DNA from: an uncultured Flavobacteriaceae bacterium
GTDB lineage: Bacteria > Bacteroidota > Bacteroidia > Flavobacteriales > Flavobacteriaceae
Direction of reading: 5' to 3'
Length of the DNA stretch: 64,000 nt
Assembly (NCBI GenBank): GCA_947494565.1
Contig: CANLVG010000003.1
Span: 1-64,000, forward strand
Part shown: piece by piece, positions 1 to 7,422 of the stretch
How the letters are laid out: every line of letters begins with the position of its first letter
Position numbering within the stretch: the first letter of the stretch is position 1
Program-made: the position numbers and the translations under genes
The notes under the pieces: generated by a model
What the model saw: only the letters and a program-made list of their open reading frames with translations
The model's database searches: none
What the model was told of the DNA's origin: nothing

Positions 1-84
1 CTAGGAGCTAGGAGCTAGGAGCTAGGAGCTAGGAGCTAGGAGCTAGGAGCTAGGAGCTAGGAGCTAGGAGCTAGGAGCTAGGAG
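1..84. repeat. Heptamer tandem array (CTAGGAG)x12
   Basis: Twelve exact head-to-tail copies of the 7-base unit CTAGGAG fill the left edge of the window, so the array probably continues to the left. It ends at the sequence gagtagttag. A 7-base period is not a multiple of three and the sequence carries TAG in every unit, so it is not coding. It lies upstream of the cox-type accessory genes, and its copy number could vary by slippage. No function is visible. Confidence 0.95.
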
Positions 85-214
85 TAGTTAGTAATGAGAG
101 ATAAGTTTGGGATATAGCATTTGTAACTGTCCTTAAAAAAACACATTAACAGCGAACGGCGAACAATGAACAGCGCGTAGCGCAAAATGAGAAATGATAT
201 AAAATTAAAGTTGC
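85..214. other. Intergenic leader of coxG with low-complexity words
   Basis: This gap between the heptamer array and coxG holds words such as aacagcgaacggcgaacaat and gcgcgtagcgc. They resemble the low-complexity words seen again near 1640, 7265 and 9829. No clear TAnnTTTG promoter or strong Shine-Dalgarno sequence is seen before the coxG ATG, which fits the weak ribosome-binding sites of Bacteroidetes. Confidence 0.4.
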
Positions 215-685
215 ATGAAAACACAATTAGATAAATCTTTTGAAGTACCACAAAGTACCGATTTGGTTTGGGAACATTTGATCGACCCTGAAAAAATAAT
301 GGACTGTGTTCCCGGGGTGACCGTTGACGAAAAAGTGGGTGACAACCATTATAAAGGGAAAGTGGGTATGAAATTCGGACCCATGGGGGTCAAGTACGAT
401 GCCGATATCTTCTATAAGGAAATCGATGTGGACAATCGAAAGATAGTGCTCACCGGAGATGGAGTGGATTCTAAAGGAAATGGGAATGCCGAAATGGTGA
501 TGACCATCGACCTTACCGAAAAAGAGGAAGGTGGTGTGAAATTGGATGCCATTATGGATGTCACGGTCAATGGAAAAATCGCCCAATTCGGCTCGCGATT
601 GATTACAACCGTATCGAATCAACTGTTCAAACAGTTCGTTACCAACTTTTCCAAAAAATTAGCCGCAGCGGAGGCCACAGCATAG
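215..685 (+). CDS. coxG: CoxG-like SRPBCC family protein
   Basis: A 156-residue protein of the SRPBCC/CoxG (carbon monoxide dehydrogenase subunit G) family. The family fold is a helix-grip hydrophobic pocket. Known CoxG proteins act in maturation or membrane attachment of molybdenum hydroxylases rather than in catalysis. Visible family features are the opening FEVPQSTDLVWEHLIDPEKIMDCVPGV segment (residues 8-36), the KVGMKFGPMGVKY strand and the amphipathic C-terminal helix (SNQLFKQFVTNFSKKL). The ATG at 215 fits the family length. It is the first of four same-strand genes (coxG, coxD, coxE, xdhC), the usual accessory set of Cox/Xdh-type hydroxylases, whose catalytic subunits are not in the window. 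That makes the assignment firm at family level but leaves the substrate unknown. Confidence 0.88.
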   Translation: MKTQLDKSFEVPQSTDLVWEHLIDPEKIMDCVPGVTVDEKVGDNHYKGKVGMKFGPMGVKYDADIFYKEIDVDNRKIVLTGDGVDSKGNGNAEMVMTIDLTEKEEGGVKLDAIMDVTVNGKIAQFGSRLITTVSNQLFKQFVTNFSKKLAAAEATA

Positions 686-707
686 CTAGTCCCGTAATCT
701 GTAATCA

Positions 708-746
708 GAAGCTGTGTTCCACGGAGCATGGCTTCTAAAGCTTTAG
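708..746 (+). promoter_or_regulatory. Hairpin and palindrome before coxD
   Basis: Between coxG and coxD the arms gaagctgtgttcc (708-720) and ggagcatggcttc (723-735) can pair over 13 positions, counting three G-U pairs, with almost no loop. Directly after lies the perfect 12-base palindrome CTAAAGCTTTAG (735-746), ending just before the GTG start of coxD. This is seen directly. A role in RNA processing or translational control of coxD is inference. Confidence 0.45.
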
Positions 747-749
747 CTT

Positions 750-1622
750 GTGAATAAAGAAATTGATGCGCTGATAAAAGACTTTTATGAGCACAATTAT
801 ATCCTGAACGAAGCCCTTGCTACCTCTGTTTTTTTAGTAAAGAATTTGGGCAAACCGTTATTGTTAGAGGGTAATCCCGGTGTGGGGAAAACTGTTTTGG
901 CCAAGACTTTGGCCGCCCATCTGGGAACCCAGTTGATTCGTCTACAGTGCTATGAAGGTTTGGATGTCAGCACCACCATTTATGAATGGAACTATCAAAA
1001 GCAGTTGCTGCACATCAAACTCTTCGAACAGGAAGCCGATAAGATGGCCCTCCAAAATCAGATTTTTGGAATGGATTATGTATTGCAACGCCCTTTGTTG
1101 CAATCTATTAGTTCCGATACCCCCGTGGTGCTCTTAATCGATGAAATCGATCGGGCCGATGAGGAATTCGAGGCTTACCTGTTGGAATTACTGTCCGACT
1201 TTCAAATCAGTATCCCCGAATTGGGCACGATTAAAGCCAAGTCACAACCTTATGTGATCTTGACCTCCAATCGAACGCGGGAATTGAGCGATGCCTTACG
1301 TCGGCGCTGTTTATATCATTGGGTAGATTTTCCATCAAAGACCAAGGAAATTGATATTATCGCAAAGAAGCTGCCGAATATCGACGAGCAACTGGCGACG
1401 CAAGTAGTGACTTTTATCCATAACCTGAGAAAGTCGAGTTTGCATAAACCTCCGGGTATTGCCGAATCGCTAGACTGGGCAAAAACGCTGTTGGTGATGA
1501 ACGAAAAGAACATCACGGATGAAATTGTGCAGCATACCATTGGCAGTGTGCTAAAGCATAAAGATGATGTGGAGTTTGTACGGAACAAAACGGTCCAGGA
1601 GTTTTTGGTACCGATACATTAG
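750..1622 (+). CDS. coxD: MoxR-type AAA ATPase, CoxD-like
   Basis: A 290-residue AAA+ ATPase of the MoxR family. The Walker A motif GNPGVGKT is at residues 41-48, and Walker B (VVLLIDEIDRAD) is near residues 126-137. A sensor-type segment ILTSNRTRELSDALRRRC with the arginine cluster follows near 170-190. In Oligotropha-type systems CoxD works with CoxE to insert or activate the [CuSMoO2] or related Mo centre of the hydroxylase; that role is carried over by homology. The start is GTG at 750, since the upstream gap is short and no ATG gives a full N terminus. It sits 64 bases after coxG and 118 before coxE. Confidence 0.9.
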   Translation: MNKEIDALIKDFYEHNYILNEALATSVFLVKNLGKPLLLEGNPGVGKTVLAKTLAAHLGTQLIRLQCYEGLDVSTTIYEWNYQKQLLHIKLFEQEADKMALQNQIFGMDYVLQRPLLQSISSDTPVVLLIDEIDRADEEFEAYLLELLSDFQISIPELGTIKAKSQPYVILTSNRTRELSDALRRRCLYHWVDFPSKTKEIDIIAKKLPNIDEQLATQVVTFIHNLRKSSLHKPPGIAESLDWAKTLLVMNEKNITDEIVQHTIGSVLKHKDDVEFVRNKTVQEFLVPIH

Positions 1623-1740
1623 GGCTTAGTGTGCAGTTGGCAGTTTTCAATGAACATTGAACAATTAATAGATAGCATGAGCATAGGCATTAAACTTAAT
1701 TATCTGAATTAGTAGCTCTTTACTCGTAACGCGTATTCCA
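1623..1740. other. coxD-coxE gap with low-complexity words
   Basis: The gap contains cagttggcagttttcaatgaacattgaacaatta (in pieces, 1634-1668), the same CAATGAACA/CAGTTGGCA word family that fills larger gaps at 7265-7372 and 9829-10329. No promoter motif is evident, so coxD and coxE may still be co-transcribed. Confidence 0.4.
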
Positions 1741-2877
1741 GTGAAACAAGTCACAAAAACTTTCAAAGAACGCTTGATCGACTTTACCATGTATTGTCGA
1801 GAGCGTCAGTTTGTGCTTGGTCCGCAAGAGACACGGGATGCTTTTGCGATTGCGGAACGCGGTTATGCCTTGGATCGACAGCTCTTTCAATACAGTCTCA
1901 AGGCGATCTATTGCAAGCGTAAAGAGCACTTTGACCGTTTTGACGAAATGTTCCAGCGGTTTTGGAGCCGCTATTACGAGGAGAAATTGGAACAGCGAAA
2001 AAAGCAGATCCAACAACTCAAAAAGGAAAAAGATACGGCAACGGTCATTTTTTTGGGAACGGAATTCAAGCTTCCAAAGAAAGAAATGGAGGAAAAAGAG
2101 GCCAAAGAAACAGTGGGTGCGAATGAAAGTATCCGCTTGCGTATGACGGACTTCTCCAAGGTGGATGTCACGGATAAGGAGAAGTTGGAAGAATTGGCAG
2201 AAGAGCTCTTTCATCAAATGAGTATGCGGTTTAAGAGAAGGTTGGAACAAGCAAATCGCGGCAGTATTGATATCAGAAATACGATTCGCCATGGGATTTC
2301 CAAGGGAGGTATTCTTTTGGATTTGTCGCATAAACGGAAAAGAAAAGAAAAGCGCAAGGTCGTTTTTATCCTCGATGTCAGTGGTTCGATGGATACCTAT
2401 AGTTATTATTTATTACGTTATGTGATGGTGTTAAAAAAGTACTTTAAGAGCCTCGAGTTCTTTACCTTTAGTACCACCTTGACCCATGTGACCCCAATGC
2501 TCCGTCAAAATAATGAACAGGAGGTATTGAAGCAAATCGGTAAGAATGTGCATTCTTGGTCCAGTGGTACAAAGATCGGGGAGTCGCTAACGGAATTTCT
2601 TTCCGTCTACGGCAGTAAGTTTCTGAGTCAAAAGCATATTGTTGTGGTTTTGAGCGACGGACTTGAAACCGGTAGTGTTACCGTTCTGAAGGAGGCGGTC
2701 CGTACCATTCGAAGAAAATGCAAGACGTTGGTATGGTTGAACCCGTTGAAGGGTATGAAGGGGTACCAACCCATTCAAAAGGGAATGGTCAATGTGATGC
2801 CTCATTTAGATGCTTTTGAATCGGCGCACAACTTGGATAGTTTATTAAAATTAGAAAACCTATTGATGGATGTTTAA
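1741..2877 (+). CDS. coxE: VWA-domain protein, CoxE-like
   Basis: A 378-residue protein of the CoxE/VWA-CoxE family, the usual partner of a MoxR ATPase. The N-terminal part (about 1-200) is helical and charged, with a long Lys/Glu-rich stretch at 80-125 that looks like coiled coil. The C-terminal von Willebrand A domain begins near 207 and shows the MIDAS metal motif DVSGSMD at 212-218. A later LSDGLETGS segment fits the third MIDAS loop. The start is GTG at 1741. Its last 8 bases overlap the start of the next gene, so translation is probably coupled. It is presumed to act in cofactor maturation with CoxD. Confidence 0.88.
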   Translation: MKQVTKTFKERLIDFTMYCRERQFVLGPQETRDAFAIAERGYALDRQLFQYSLKAIYCKRKEHFDRFDEMFQRFWSRYYEEKLEQRKKQIQQLKKEKDTATVIFLGTEFKLPKKEMEEKEAKETVGANESIRLRMTDFSKVDVTDKEKLEELAEELFHQMSMRFKRRLEQANRGSIDIRNTIRHGISKGGILLDLSHKRKRKEKRKVVFILDVSGSMDTYSYYLLRYVMVLKKYFKSLEFFTFSTTLTHVTPMLRQNNEQEVLKQIGKNVHSWSSGTKIGESLTEFLSVYGSKFLSQKHIVVVLSDGLETGSVTVLKEAVRTIRRKCKTLVWLNPLKGMKGYQPIQKGMVNVMPHLDAFESAHNLDSLLKLENLLMDV

Positions 2878-3874
2878 CGAATTGGCACTACAAATAGAAA
2901 AACACTTGGCCGAGGGTGCGGATTTCGCCGTGGCCCAAGTCATCGACCGTATTGCACCCAGTTCAGGGAAGGTAGGAGACAAGGCCCTGATCCTACAAAC
3001 GGGAGAATTGATCGGTTGGATCGGTGGCGGCTGCGTACGGGGTATCGTCGTAAAGGAGGCCCTCGATGTGATCAAGAGCAAACGCTTTCGTCGGGTTCGT
3101 ATTTCCCCTGAAGGAGGCACACGAGAGACCGCTACCTATAAAGAGTACGTCATGTCATGTCAAAGTAAAGGAACCGTAGAAATTATGATAGAACCTGTCA
3201 TTCCACAACCAGAGATCGTCGTCGTCGGCAAAAGCAATATCGCACGGAAATTGGTAGAAATGGCTACTGCGGCTGATTTTAGGGTCTCCGTGATGGCAAT
3301 CGATGCCGATAGTCAAACCTTTCCCAGTGCCCATGTGGTTTCCGGATCGGTAAATTTTGAATCGCTACGGAGCATTCTAAATACCCATATTGTGGTGACC
3401 ACTCAGGGTGAAGATGATGAACTCTCGGTAAAAAAAGCCTTGCAGACCTCGGTCGCTTATGTCGGTTTTGTGGCCAGTGCCCGAAAATCGGAGGATATCA
3501 AAACCTATTTAAAAGCAGAGGGCATTTCGGAAGAACGCATTGAACAATTACGGAGTCCTGTAGGCTTGGATATCAACGCCAAACTCGCCAGTGAGGTGGC
3601 TATTAGTATTTTGGCAGAAATTATCGATCATTTTAGAAATCGAAAGTCGGAGACCGACTCCTGCTGTGGTTCTTCCAAAACTGCGGATACGACTTCCACT
3701 TCTGCTGAGGATAAATTTGCCGAGGATTATTACATCAATCCTGTTTGTAATGTGCCGGTTTCCAAAAAGAATCCGAAGCATATTGTGGACTACCAAGGTG
3801 AGAAAGTCTATTTCTGCTGTGATGGATGTAAAGTCAGTTTTGAGAAGGAGCCCGCAAAATACATGGAGGCCTAG
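2870..3874 (+). CDS. XdhC/CoxF-family protein with C-terminal YHS domain
   Basis: A 334-residue fusion. Residues 1-100 match the XdhC/CoxI N-terminal domain, including GWIGGGCVRGIVVKEAL. Residues about 110-260 match the XdhC C-terminal Rossmann domain. XdhC proteins bind and help sulfurate the molybdenum cofactor before insertion into xanthine-dehydrogenase-type enzymes. After a Ser/Thr-rich linker with a CCG motif (about 263-285) comes a YHS domain (about 287-334) with the Cys pattern NPVCNVPV and YFCCDGCKVSFEKEP. YHS domains occur in heavy-metal proteins and their Cys residues often bind metal. The fusion suggests metal handling tied to cofactor delivery, which is inference. It overlaps coxE by 8 bases and ends directly against the opposing DUF2306 gene. 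Confidence 0.88.
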   Translation: MFNELALQIEKHLAEGADFAVAQVIDRIAPSSGKVGDKALILQTGELIGWIGGGCVRGIVVKEALDVIKSKRFRRVRISPEGGTRETATYKEYVMSCQSKGTVEIMIEPVIPQPEIVVVGKSNIARKLVEMATAADFRVSVMAIDADSQTFPSAHVVSGSVNFESLRSILNTHIVVTTQGEDDELSVKKALQTSVAYVGFVASARKSEDIKTYLKAEGISEERIEQLRSPVGLDINAKLASEVAISILAEIIDHFRNRKSETDSCCGSSKTADTTSTSAEDKFAEDYYINPVCNVPVSKKNPKHIVDYQGEKVYFCCDGCKVSFEKEPAKYMEA

Positions 3875-4687
3875 CTATATATTCGGCAACCACATGCCCA
3901 TGGTCGCTGAAAAGCTACCCAAGGCAATGCACGCGGTCAGGAACCATAAAAAGAGACTTACCGACCATTTCACCTTTTTAGAATTGCTTTCTTTTGCCCG
4001 GAAATAACACTCTGCGAACAATACCGGAAGGATATAGCTAAAGGTAGAGATCATATTCAAAGCGGGCCCTTGAAAGGTTTCCATATCAAAGCCCACTGGT
4101 CCTTGATGAATGGTCAGCCACAACATCAGGAATACCCGAAAAAACCAAACGCCGCTCATCGCAAGAAACAAACGAATGGCCCATTTGCGATGGGGAGCCA
4201 GTTTTTTGGCCATGGCCATGTGTACCGTAAAAAAGGTACAAACGAAAATGAAAAGACCGTTGATGGAAACGAAAATTTGACCGATAAGTCCGCCAGAGGC
4301 TCCACGCACCCAGGTCAGGTAAAAGCCGGCCATACTGATGATAAAGGCCGCAATGACATAGATGCGACCATTGACCCGGTGAAAACGGGGAAATTTGGTG
4401 CGTACCCGTTTCATCAGCTGTAGAGGTCCACCTACGGTGATGATGGCCGCAAGTGCCACGTGTAATCCGAAGAAGATATTGCCCACAAGGTCCCTTTGTA
4501 CGTAGCCATGGGTCGTTTGGGCATTCCAGCGTTCGAAATCCCCAGCTAGTCCATTGACCCCGTAGAGACCAAGAATATAAAGGGCGAAGATGAATTGTCC
4601 GACCACAACGACCCCAAACCAAAGGTTGATCGAGTGTTTTAAGACTTTTGTGGCTTTTGATGAAGTGATGGTGATGGTTGATGACAT
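3875..4687 (-). CDS. DUF2306 integral membrane protein
   Basis: A 270-residue multi-pass membrane protein of the DUF2306 family; function unknown. About seven hydrophobic segments are visible, with family-typical stretches such as FGLHVALAAIITVGGPLQL and KFPRFHRVNGRIYVIAAF, in which His residues sit at membrane edges. The second half repeats this style with HMAMAKKLAPHRKWAIRLF. Paired histidines have led to the idea of haem binding in such families, but this is not shown. Its stop codon abuts the xdhC stop (convergent genes, no gap). A Crp-like regulator follows upstream on the same strand. Confidence 0.8.
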   Translation of the reverse strand: MSSTITITSSKATKVLKHSINLWFGVVVVGQFIFALYILGLYGVNGLAGDFERWNAQTTHGYVQRDLVGNIFFGLHVALAAIITVGGPLQLMKRVRTKFPRFHRVNGRIYVIAAFIISMAGFYLTWVRGASGGLIGQIFVSINGLFIFVCTFFTVHMAMAKKLAPHRKWAIRLFLAMSGVWFFRVFLMLWLTIHQGPVGFDMETFQGPALNMISTFSYILPVLFAECYFRAKESNSKKVKWSVSLFLWFLTACIALGSFSATMGMWLPNI

Positions 4688-4852
4688 GTGATTGATTTTT
4701 TTGATTGATGAACTTCAGGCTTTCAGTAGTATAGACGTCATATGGGAATGATATGCTGCCTAGGGACTACCTCTATATGGCCTGTTGACACAAATCTAAA
4801 TGCAAAATCGGCCCTGGCACTTCACATTTGTGAAGAAATCGGTACTGCTGGA

Positions 4853-5434
4853 TTATCCCAAATCTTTTCGGATACGACTTAAACTCCCAGGATTGATTCC
4901 CAGATAAGAAGCGATGTGTTTGAGGGGAATGTGCTGTATAATGGTCGGATATTCCTGGAGCAATTTGAGGTAACGCTGTTCCGCGGAAAGGGTAGTGAGG
5001 TCTACCGCACGTTGCTTGTTTTTCTCCAATTGCTGTTGTAGGATCTGTACCGTGTAGTCTTGTTGGGTCTCTCCCAATTGGGCCGTGACGTCCACATCAT
5101 CCCGTGAGATTTGAAGGAGTTCACAATCGGTGATGCACTGTAGGTTTTCCTTGGAGGGCTTGCGGTGAATAAAGGCATCGTAGGATGTAAAGAAGCGCGG
5201 ACCGTCATTCAAGTCGGTCGTGATTTCCTGCCCGCTTTCATCCGTATAGTAGTTGCGCATAAAGCCCGATACGATAAAGTTGTGGTATTCGGGGATTTTC
5301 CCTGCCGGGGAAATGATGGTATCCTTGGGTACCTGTATCGGTTTAAAATACGTACGGCAAATGGCCTGATCTCCCTCAGGGATAGCAACAAGCAAACGTA
5401 CATAGTCGAAGAAAACGTCGAAATAAGCGTCCAT
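4853..5434 (-). CDS. Crp/Fnr-family transcriptional regulator
   Basis: A 193-residue regulator with an N-terminal cyclic-nucleotide-binding-type beta barrel (about 25-115), recognised by the order PKDTIISPAGKIPEYHNFIVSGFMR and DLNDGPRFFTSYDAF. A long helix (125-150) follows and a short C-terminal helix-turn-helix at about 167-193 (HIPLKHIASYLGINPGSLSRIRK). No Fnr-type Cys cluster is present, so oxygen sensing by an iron-sulfur centre is unlikely. The protein is the usual size for the short Crp-like regulators common in Flavobacteria. It lies 165 bases upstream of the DUF2306 gene on the same strand and may control it. The ligand is unknown. Confidence 0.85.
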   Translation of the reverse strand: MDAYFDVFFDYVRLLVAIPEGDQAICRTYFKPIQVPKDTIISPAGKIPEYHNFIVSGFMRNYYTDESGQEITTDLNDGPRFFTSYDAFIHRKPSKENLQCITDCELLQISRDDVDVTAQLGETQQDYTVQILQQQLEKNKQRAVDLTTLSAEQRYLKLLQEYPTIIQHIPLKHIASYLGINPGSLSRIRKDLG

Positions 5435-5600
5435 GGGTTTTTTGATTGGTGGTTTGATCTATTGGTAGCGGAAATGGTATTGATGTTACAGTTGGAATGA
5501 TTTATTAAGTGTATTACCGCTCAGGGCAAGAAGGTTCCAGGTGTTAAAAATAAACGACTTCGCCTATGTTTTTGTACTTTTTAGGGGATGTAAATATAAA

Positions 5601-5715
5601 CTCAAGTTCAAGTTCAAGTTCAAGCTCAGGTTCAACTGTTTTCGCTTTATCCCGTACGCCTCGAGCTTTCAAATACAAACTCAAATGCAAGCTCAAATTC
5701 AAGTACAAGTTCAAA
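5601..5715 (+). repeat. Two blocks of degenerate NNCAAR hexamers
   Basis: Block one (5601-5636) is six hexamers: ctcaag, ttcaag three times, ctcagg, ttcaac. Block two (5668-5715) is eight hexamers: ttcaaa, tacaaa, ctcaaa, tgcaag, ctcaaa, ttcaag, tacaag, ttcaaa. The consensus is NNCAAR. They occupy the leader directly upstream of the secreted-protein start at 5725. The same repeat family appears in the same orientation in front of the amidohydrolase gene at 14240-14275. An open frame runs through them but gives only runs of Ser or alternating Lys, so they are not thought to be coding. Confidence 0.8.
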
Positions 5716-5724
5716 ACCAATTTT

Positions 5725-6219
5725 ATGAAAACACTAGCTATGTTATTTTTTCTACTACTAACTACCCTTAGTTATGCTCAGCATGACTATGAGCCTTCAG
5801 CCGAAAACCCCTTTGGACTTCGAAACCCGGATGCACCGGAGCAATTGGATGATTTTAGGCCGTTGATCGGTGAATGTGAGTGTACTTCGGAACGCAAAAA
5901 CCCAGATGGTAGCTGGGCAGAACCTATTGCGATGACCTGGACCTTCAAATATATCATGAACGGCACCGCTATTCAAGATGAGACGATCAAGGCCGATGGA
6001 ATTCATTCGGGCAGCATTCGACAGTTCAATGCCGATAGTCTAAAATGGTATGTACATTACTATACCTCCGCCAGTGCCACGCCGAGCTTGTCTTCATGGG
6101 AGGGTGCCAAAAAAGAAGACGGTAAAATTGTCTTATACAAACCCCAAAGAGCCCCCAATGGTATGGATGGCTTTTCCCGTTTGACCTTTTACGATATTTC
6201 CAAGTCAGGGTATCAATGA
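5725..6219 (+). CDS. Secreted DUF1579-like protein, apparently cut by a nonsense codon
   Basis: A 164-residue protein with a clear signal peptide (residues 1-19, cleaved after LSYAQ). The rest looks like the calycin-type DUF1579-like beta-barrel proteins common in Bacteroidetes (PLIGECECTSERKNPDGSW, then WTFKYIMNGTAIQDE). A longer frame opens at 5566 but runs through hexamer repeats; the ATG at 5725 begins the signal peptide and is preferred. The frame ends in a TGA at 6217-6219. Past it, the same frame stays open for 25 codons and reads like the normal C terminus (see next entry), so this is probably a disrupted gene. Substrate and role are unknown. Confidence 0.7.
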   Translation: MKTLAMLFFLLLTTLSYAQHDYEPSAENPFGLRNPDAPEQLDDFRPLIGECECTSERKNPDGSWAEPIAMTWTFKYIMNGTAIQDETIKADGIHSGSIRQFNADSLKWYVHYYTSASATPSLSSWEGAKKEDGKIVLYKPQRAPNGMDGFSRLTFYDISKSGYQ

Positions 6220-6297
6220 ATCGGCGAATGGGTAAATCCTTTGGAAACGGTGGTGTTTCCGTTTTGGAGGATTAGTTGTACCAAACCCGAGAACTAA
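6217..6297 (+). pseudogene. In-frame C-terminal remnant after premature TGA
   Basis: After the TGA at 6217-6219 the frame continues as IGEWVNPLETVVFPFWRISC plus TKPEN and then TAA at 6295-6297. The hydrophobic/aromatic pattern (GEWVN, FPFWRI, then CTK) is what is expected for the last two strands of this barrel family. A Trp codon TGG changed to TGA at 6217 would explain the stop. The restored protein would be 190 residues. Either a pseudogene, a stop readthrough, or a sequencing error; the sequence alone cannot tell these apart. Confidence 0.55.
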
Positions 6298-6349
6298 TTT
6301 GGATAAGTTTCGTGCTGCGGCATACCCGCGAAATCTATGTCAGAAGGGC

Positions 6350-6399
6350 ACCAGTTACAAATTGGCGCTAGCGGAGACCAGCGTGATAACTAATGTCAT
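6350..6399. repeat. Imperfect palindromic intergenic element
   Basis: Between the truncated gene and the next gene lies an imperfect inverted element. The outer arms gttac and gataac can pair partly. The core holds the perfect 8-base palindrome CGCTAGCG (6366-6373), followed by ggagac and the arm CAGCG. It could be a REP-like element or a weak terminator serving the two convergent genes. Only one copy was noticed in the window. Confidence 0.35.
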
Positions 6400-6412
6400 T
6401 ATTTTGCAATTT

Positions 6413-7048
6413 TCATTTAAAAAACTTTTGAATTAACAACTGTATTTTTTCATAAAATCCATCACTGAATACTCCTGCAAAAAAGCTTATCAAGACAATT
6501 GAAGCTATATTCAATGAACTTTGCCCTTTTATAAAAATAGTTGGAATCACATATGAAATCGCCAAAACCATGATACCCATAAAAAAACCGAGTAACGGAA
6601 AGGAAAGAAACTTTGATTCTCGAATAGGTCTTACATTTCTTGCATGGTCTATAATCATTCTGGCCACACTTCCTAGCGTTCCACCTGCGCCAGCACCTAA
6701 AAACAATAGCGCCATGTAGGGTAAAATGGTTATAAAGGTGATATAGGAGAATCCGGGAAAGCTATAGTACCAGTGCACATGATTTAAGTCTCTTATGGCT
6801 TGTTGGTCTTCGAAGGAGAGCTTCTTTTTTGAACCTTGGGCATTCAACCTTGTGATGAGGTCATCGACATCTTTTCCTTTCAACGTAATCTCATTTACAA
6901 TGCTCTGTTCAATTTTTCGTTCAACGATTCTTACCTTTTCCGTCGCATCGATCAGGGTCAGACTTCCAATACATAAATATCCTGCAACCAGTCCCCAGAT
7001 TAAGATAATCAAAACACTAACAACACTGGATATGGTTTTGTTTTTCAT
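6413..7048 (-). CDS. Hypothetical membrane protein
   Basis: A 211-residue protein that I do not recognise. It has an N-terminal membrane segment (about 8-33) and then a charged, probably helical extramembrane region (40-85, rich in Lys/Glu/Arg with VRIVERKIEQSIVNEI). Three more hydrophobic segments follow, near 97-125, 147-170 and 178-198. A Gly-rich stretch GAGAGGTLGSVARM lies at the membrane edge near 117-131. Base composition is visibly more AT-rich than its neighbours, which hints at separate acquisition. It is a single leftward gene with long non-coding gaps on both sides, so context offers no clue. Confidence 0.7.
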   Translation of the reverse strand: MKNKTISSVVSVLIILIWGLVAGYLCIGSLTLIDATEKVRIVERKIEQSIVNEITLKGKDVDDLITRLNAQGSKKKLSFEDQQAIRDLNHVHWYYSFPGFSYITFITILPYMALLFLGAGAGGTLGSVARMIIDHARNVRPIRESKFLSFPLLGFFMGIMVLAISYVIPTIFIKGQSSLNIASIVLISFFAGVFSDGFYEKIQLLIQKFFK

Positions 7049-7422
7049 ACTTAATTTTTTTGATCGGGTAGCCTAACGTTAGTCTTAGGTTTGATTTAAA
7101 AAAAGGACCCTTCTAAAACCTTATGACGCGTGAGATAGTTACTAGTGTTTTCCACCTTGACTACCAGCTTGTATCAATTTTCAATATGATTTCAGATTTG
7201 GGGGTAAGTTATACTTCAGGATAACTTGGGAACATACCCATTACTAGGTAATTTGTTCGAGTCGCAGTTGGCATTGAACAATTAGCAGTGAACAACTATC
7301 AGTTAGCGGTGGGCAATCATCAGTTAGCAGTGGGCAATGATCAATTAACAATGAGCAATGAACAATTCTGAATTCATAGTGCAAAGTTGACTTTTTCTAT
7401 CATCAGACATCAGACAGTTTCA
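7049..7422. other. 374-base gap with low-complexity word repeat
   Basis: No gene is seen. The right part (7265-7372) is a mosaic of near-repeated words: cagttggcattgaacaatta, gcagtgaacaactatcagtta, gcggtgggcaatcatcagtta, gcagtgggcaatgatcaatta, acaatgagcaatgaacaatt. The period is about 21-24 bases, built from CAGTTAGCAGTGGGCAAT-type words. A 10-base palindrome CTAACGTTAG lies near 7072-7081, close to the start of the unknown membrane protein. The same words recur at 9829-10329. Confidence 0.6.

Noticed and set aside
715-730. TGTTCCACGGAGCA as a parS-like site
   Set aside because: The second half does not match the palindrome, it is far from parAB, and it is better explained as part of the coxG-coxD hairpin.
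4086-4622. 178-codon minus frame within the DUF2306 gene
   Set aside because: It is a shifted-frame shadow of a clear multi-pass membrane protein and contains no recognisable domain.
5566-5724. N-terminal extension of the secreted protein through the hexamer repeats
   Set aside because: It encodes only Ser runs and alternating Lys residues, and a proper signal peptide starts at the ATG at 5725.
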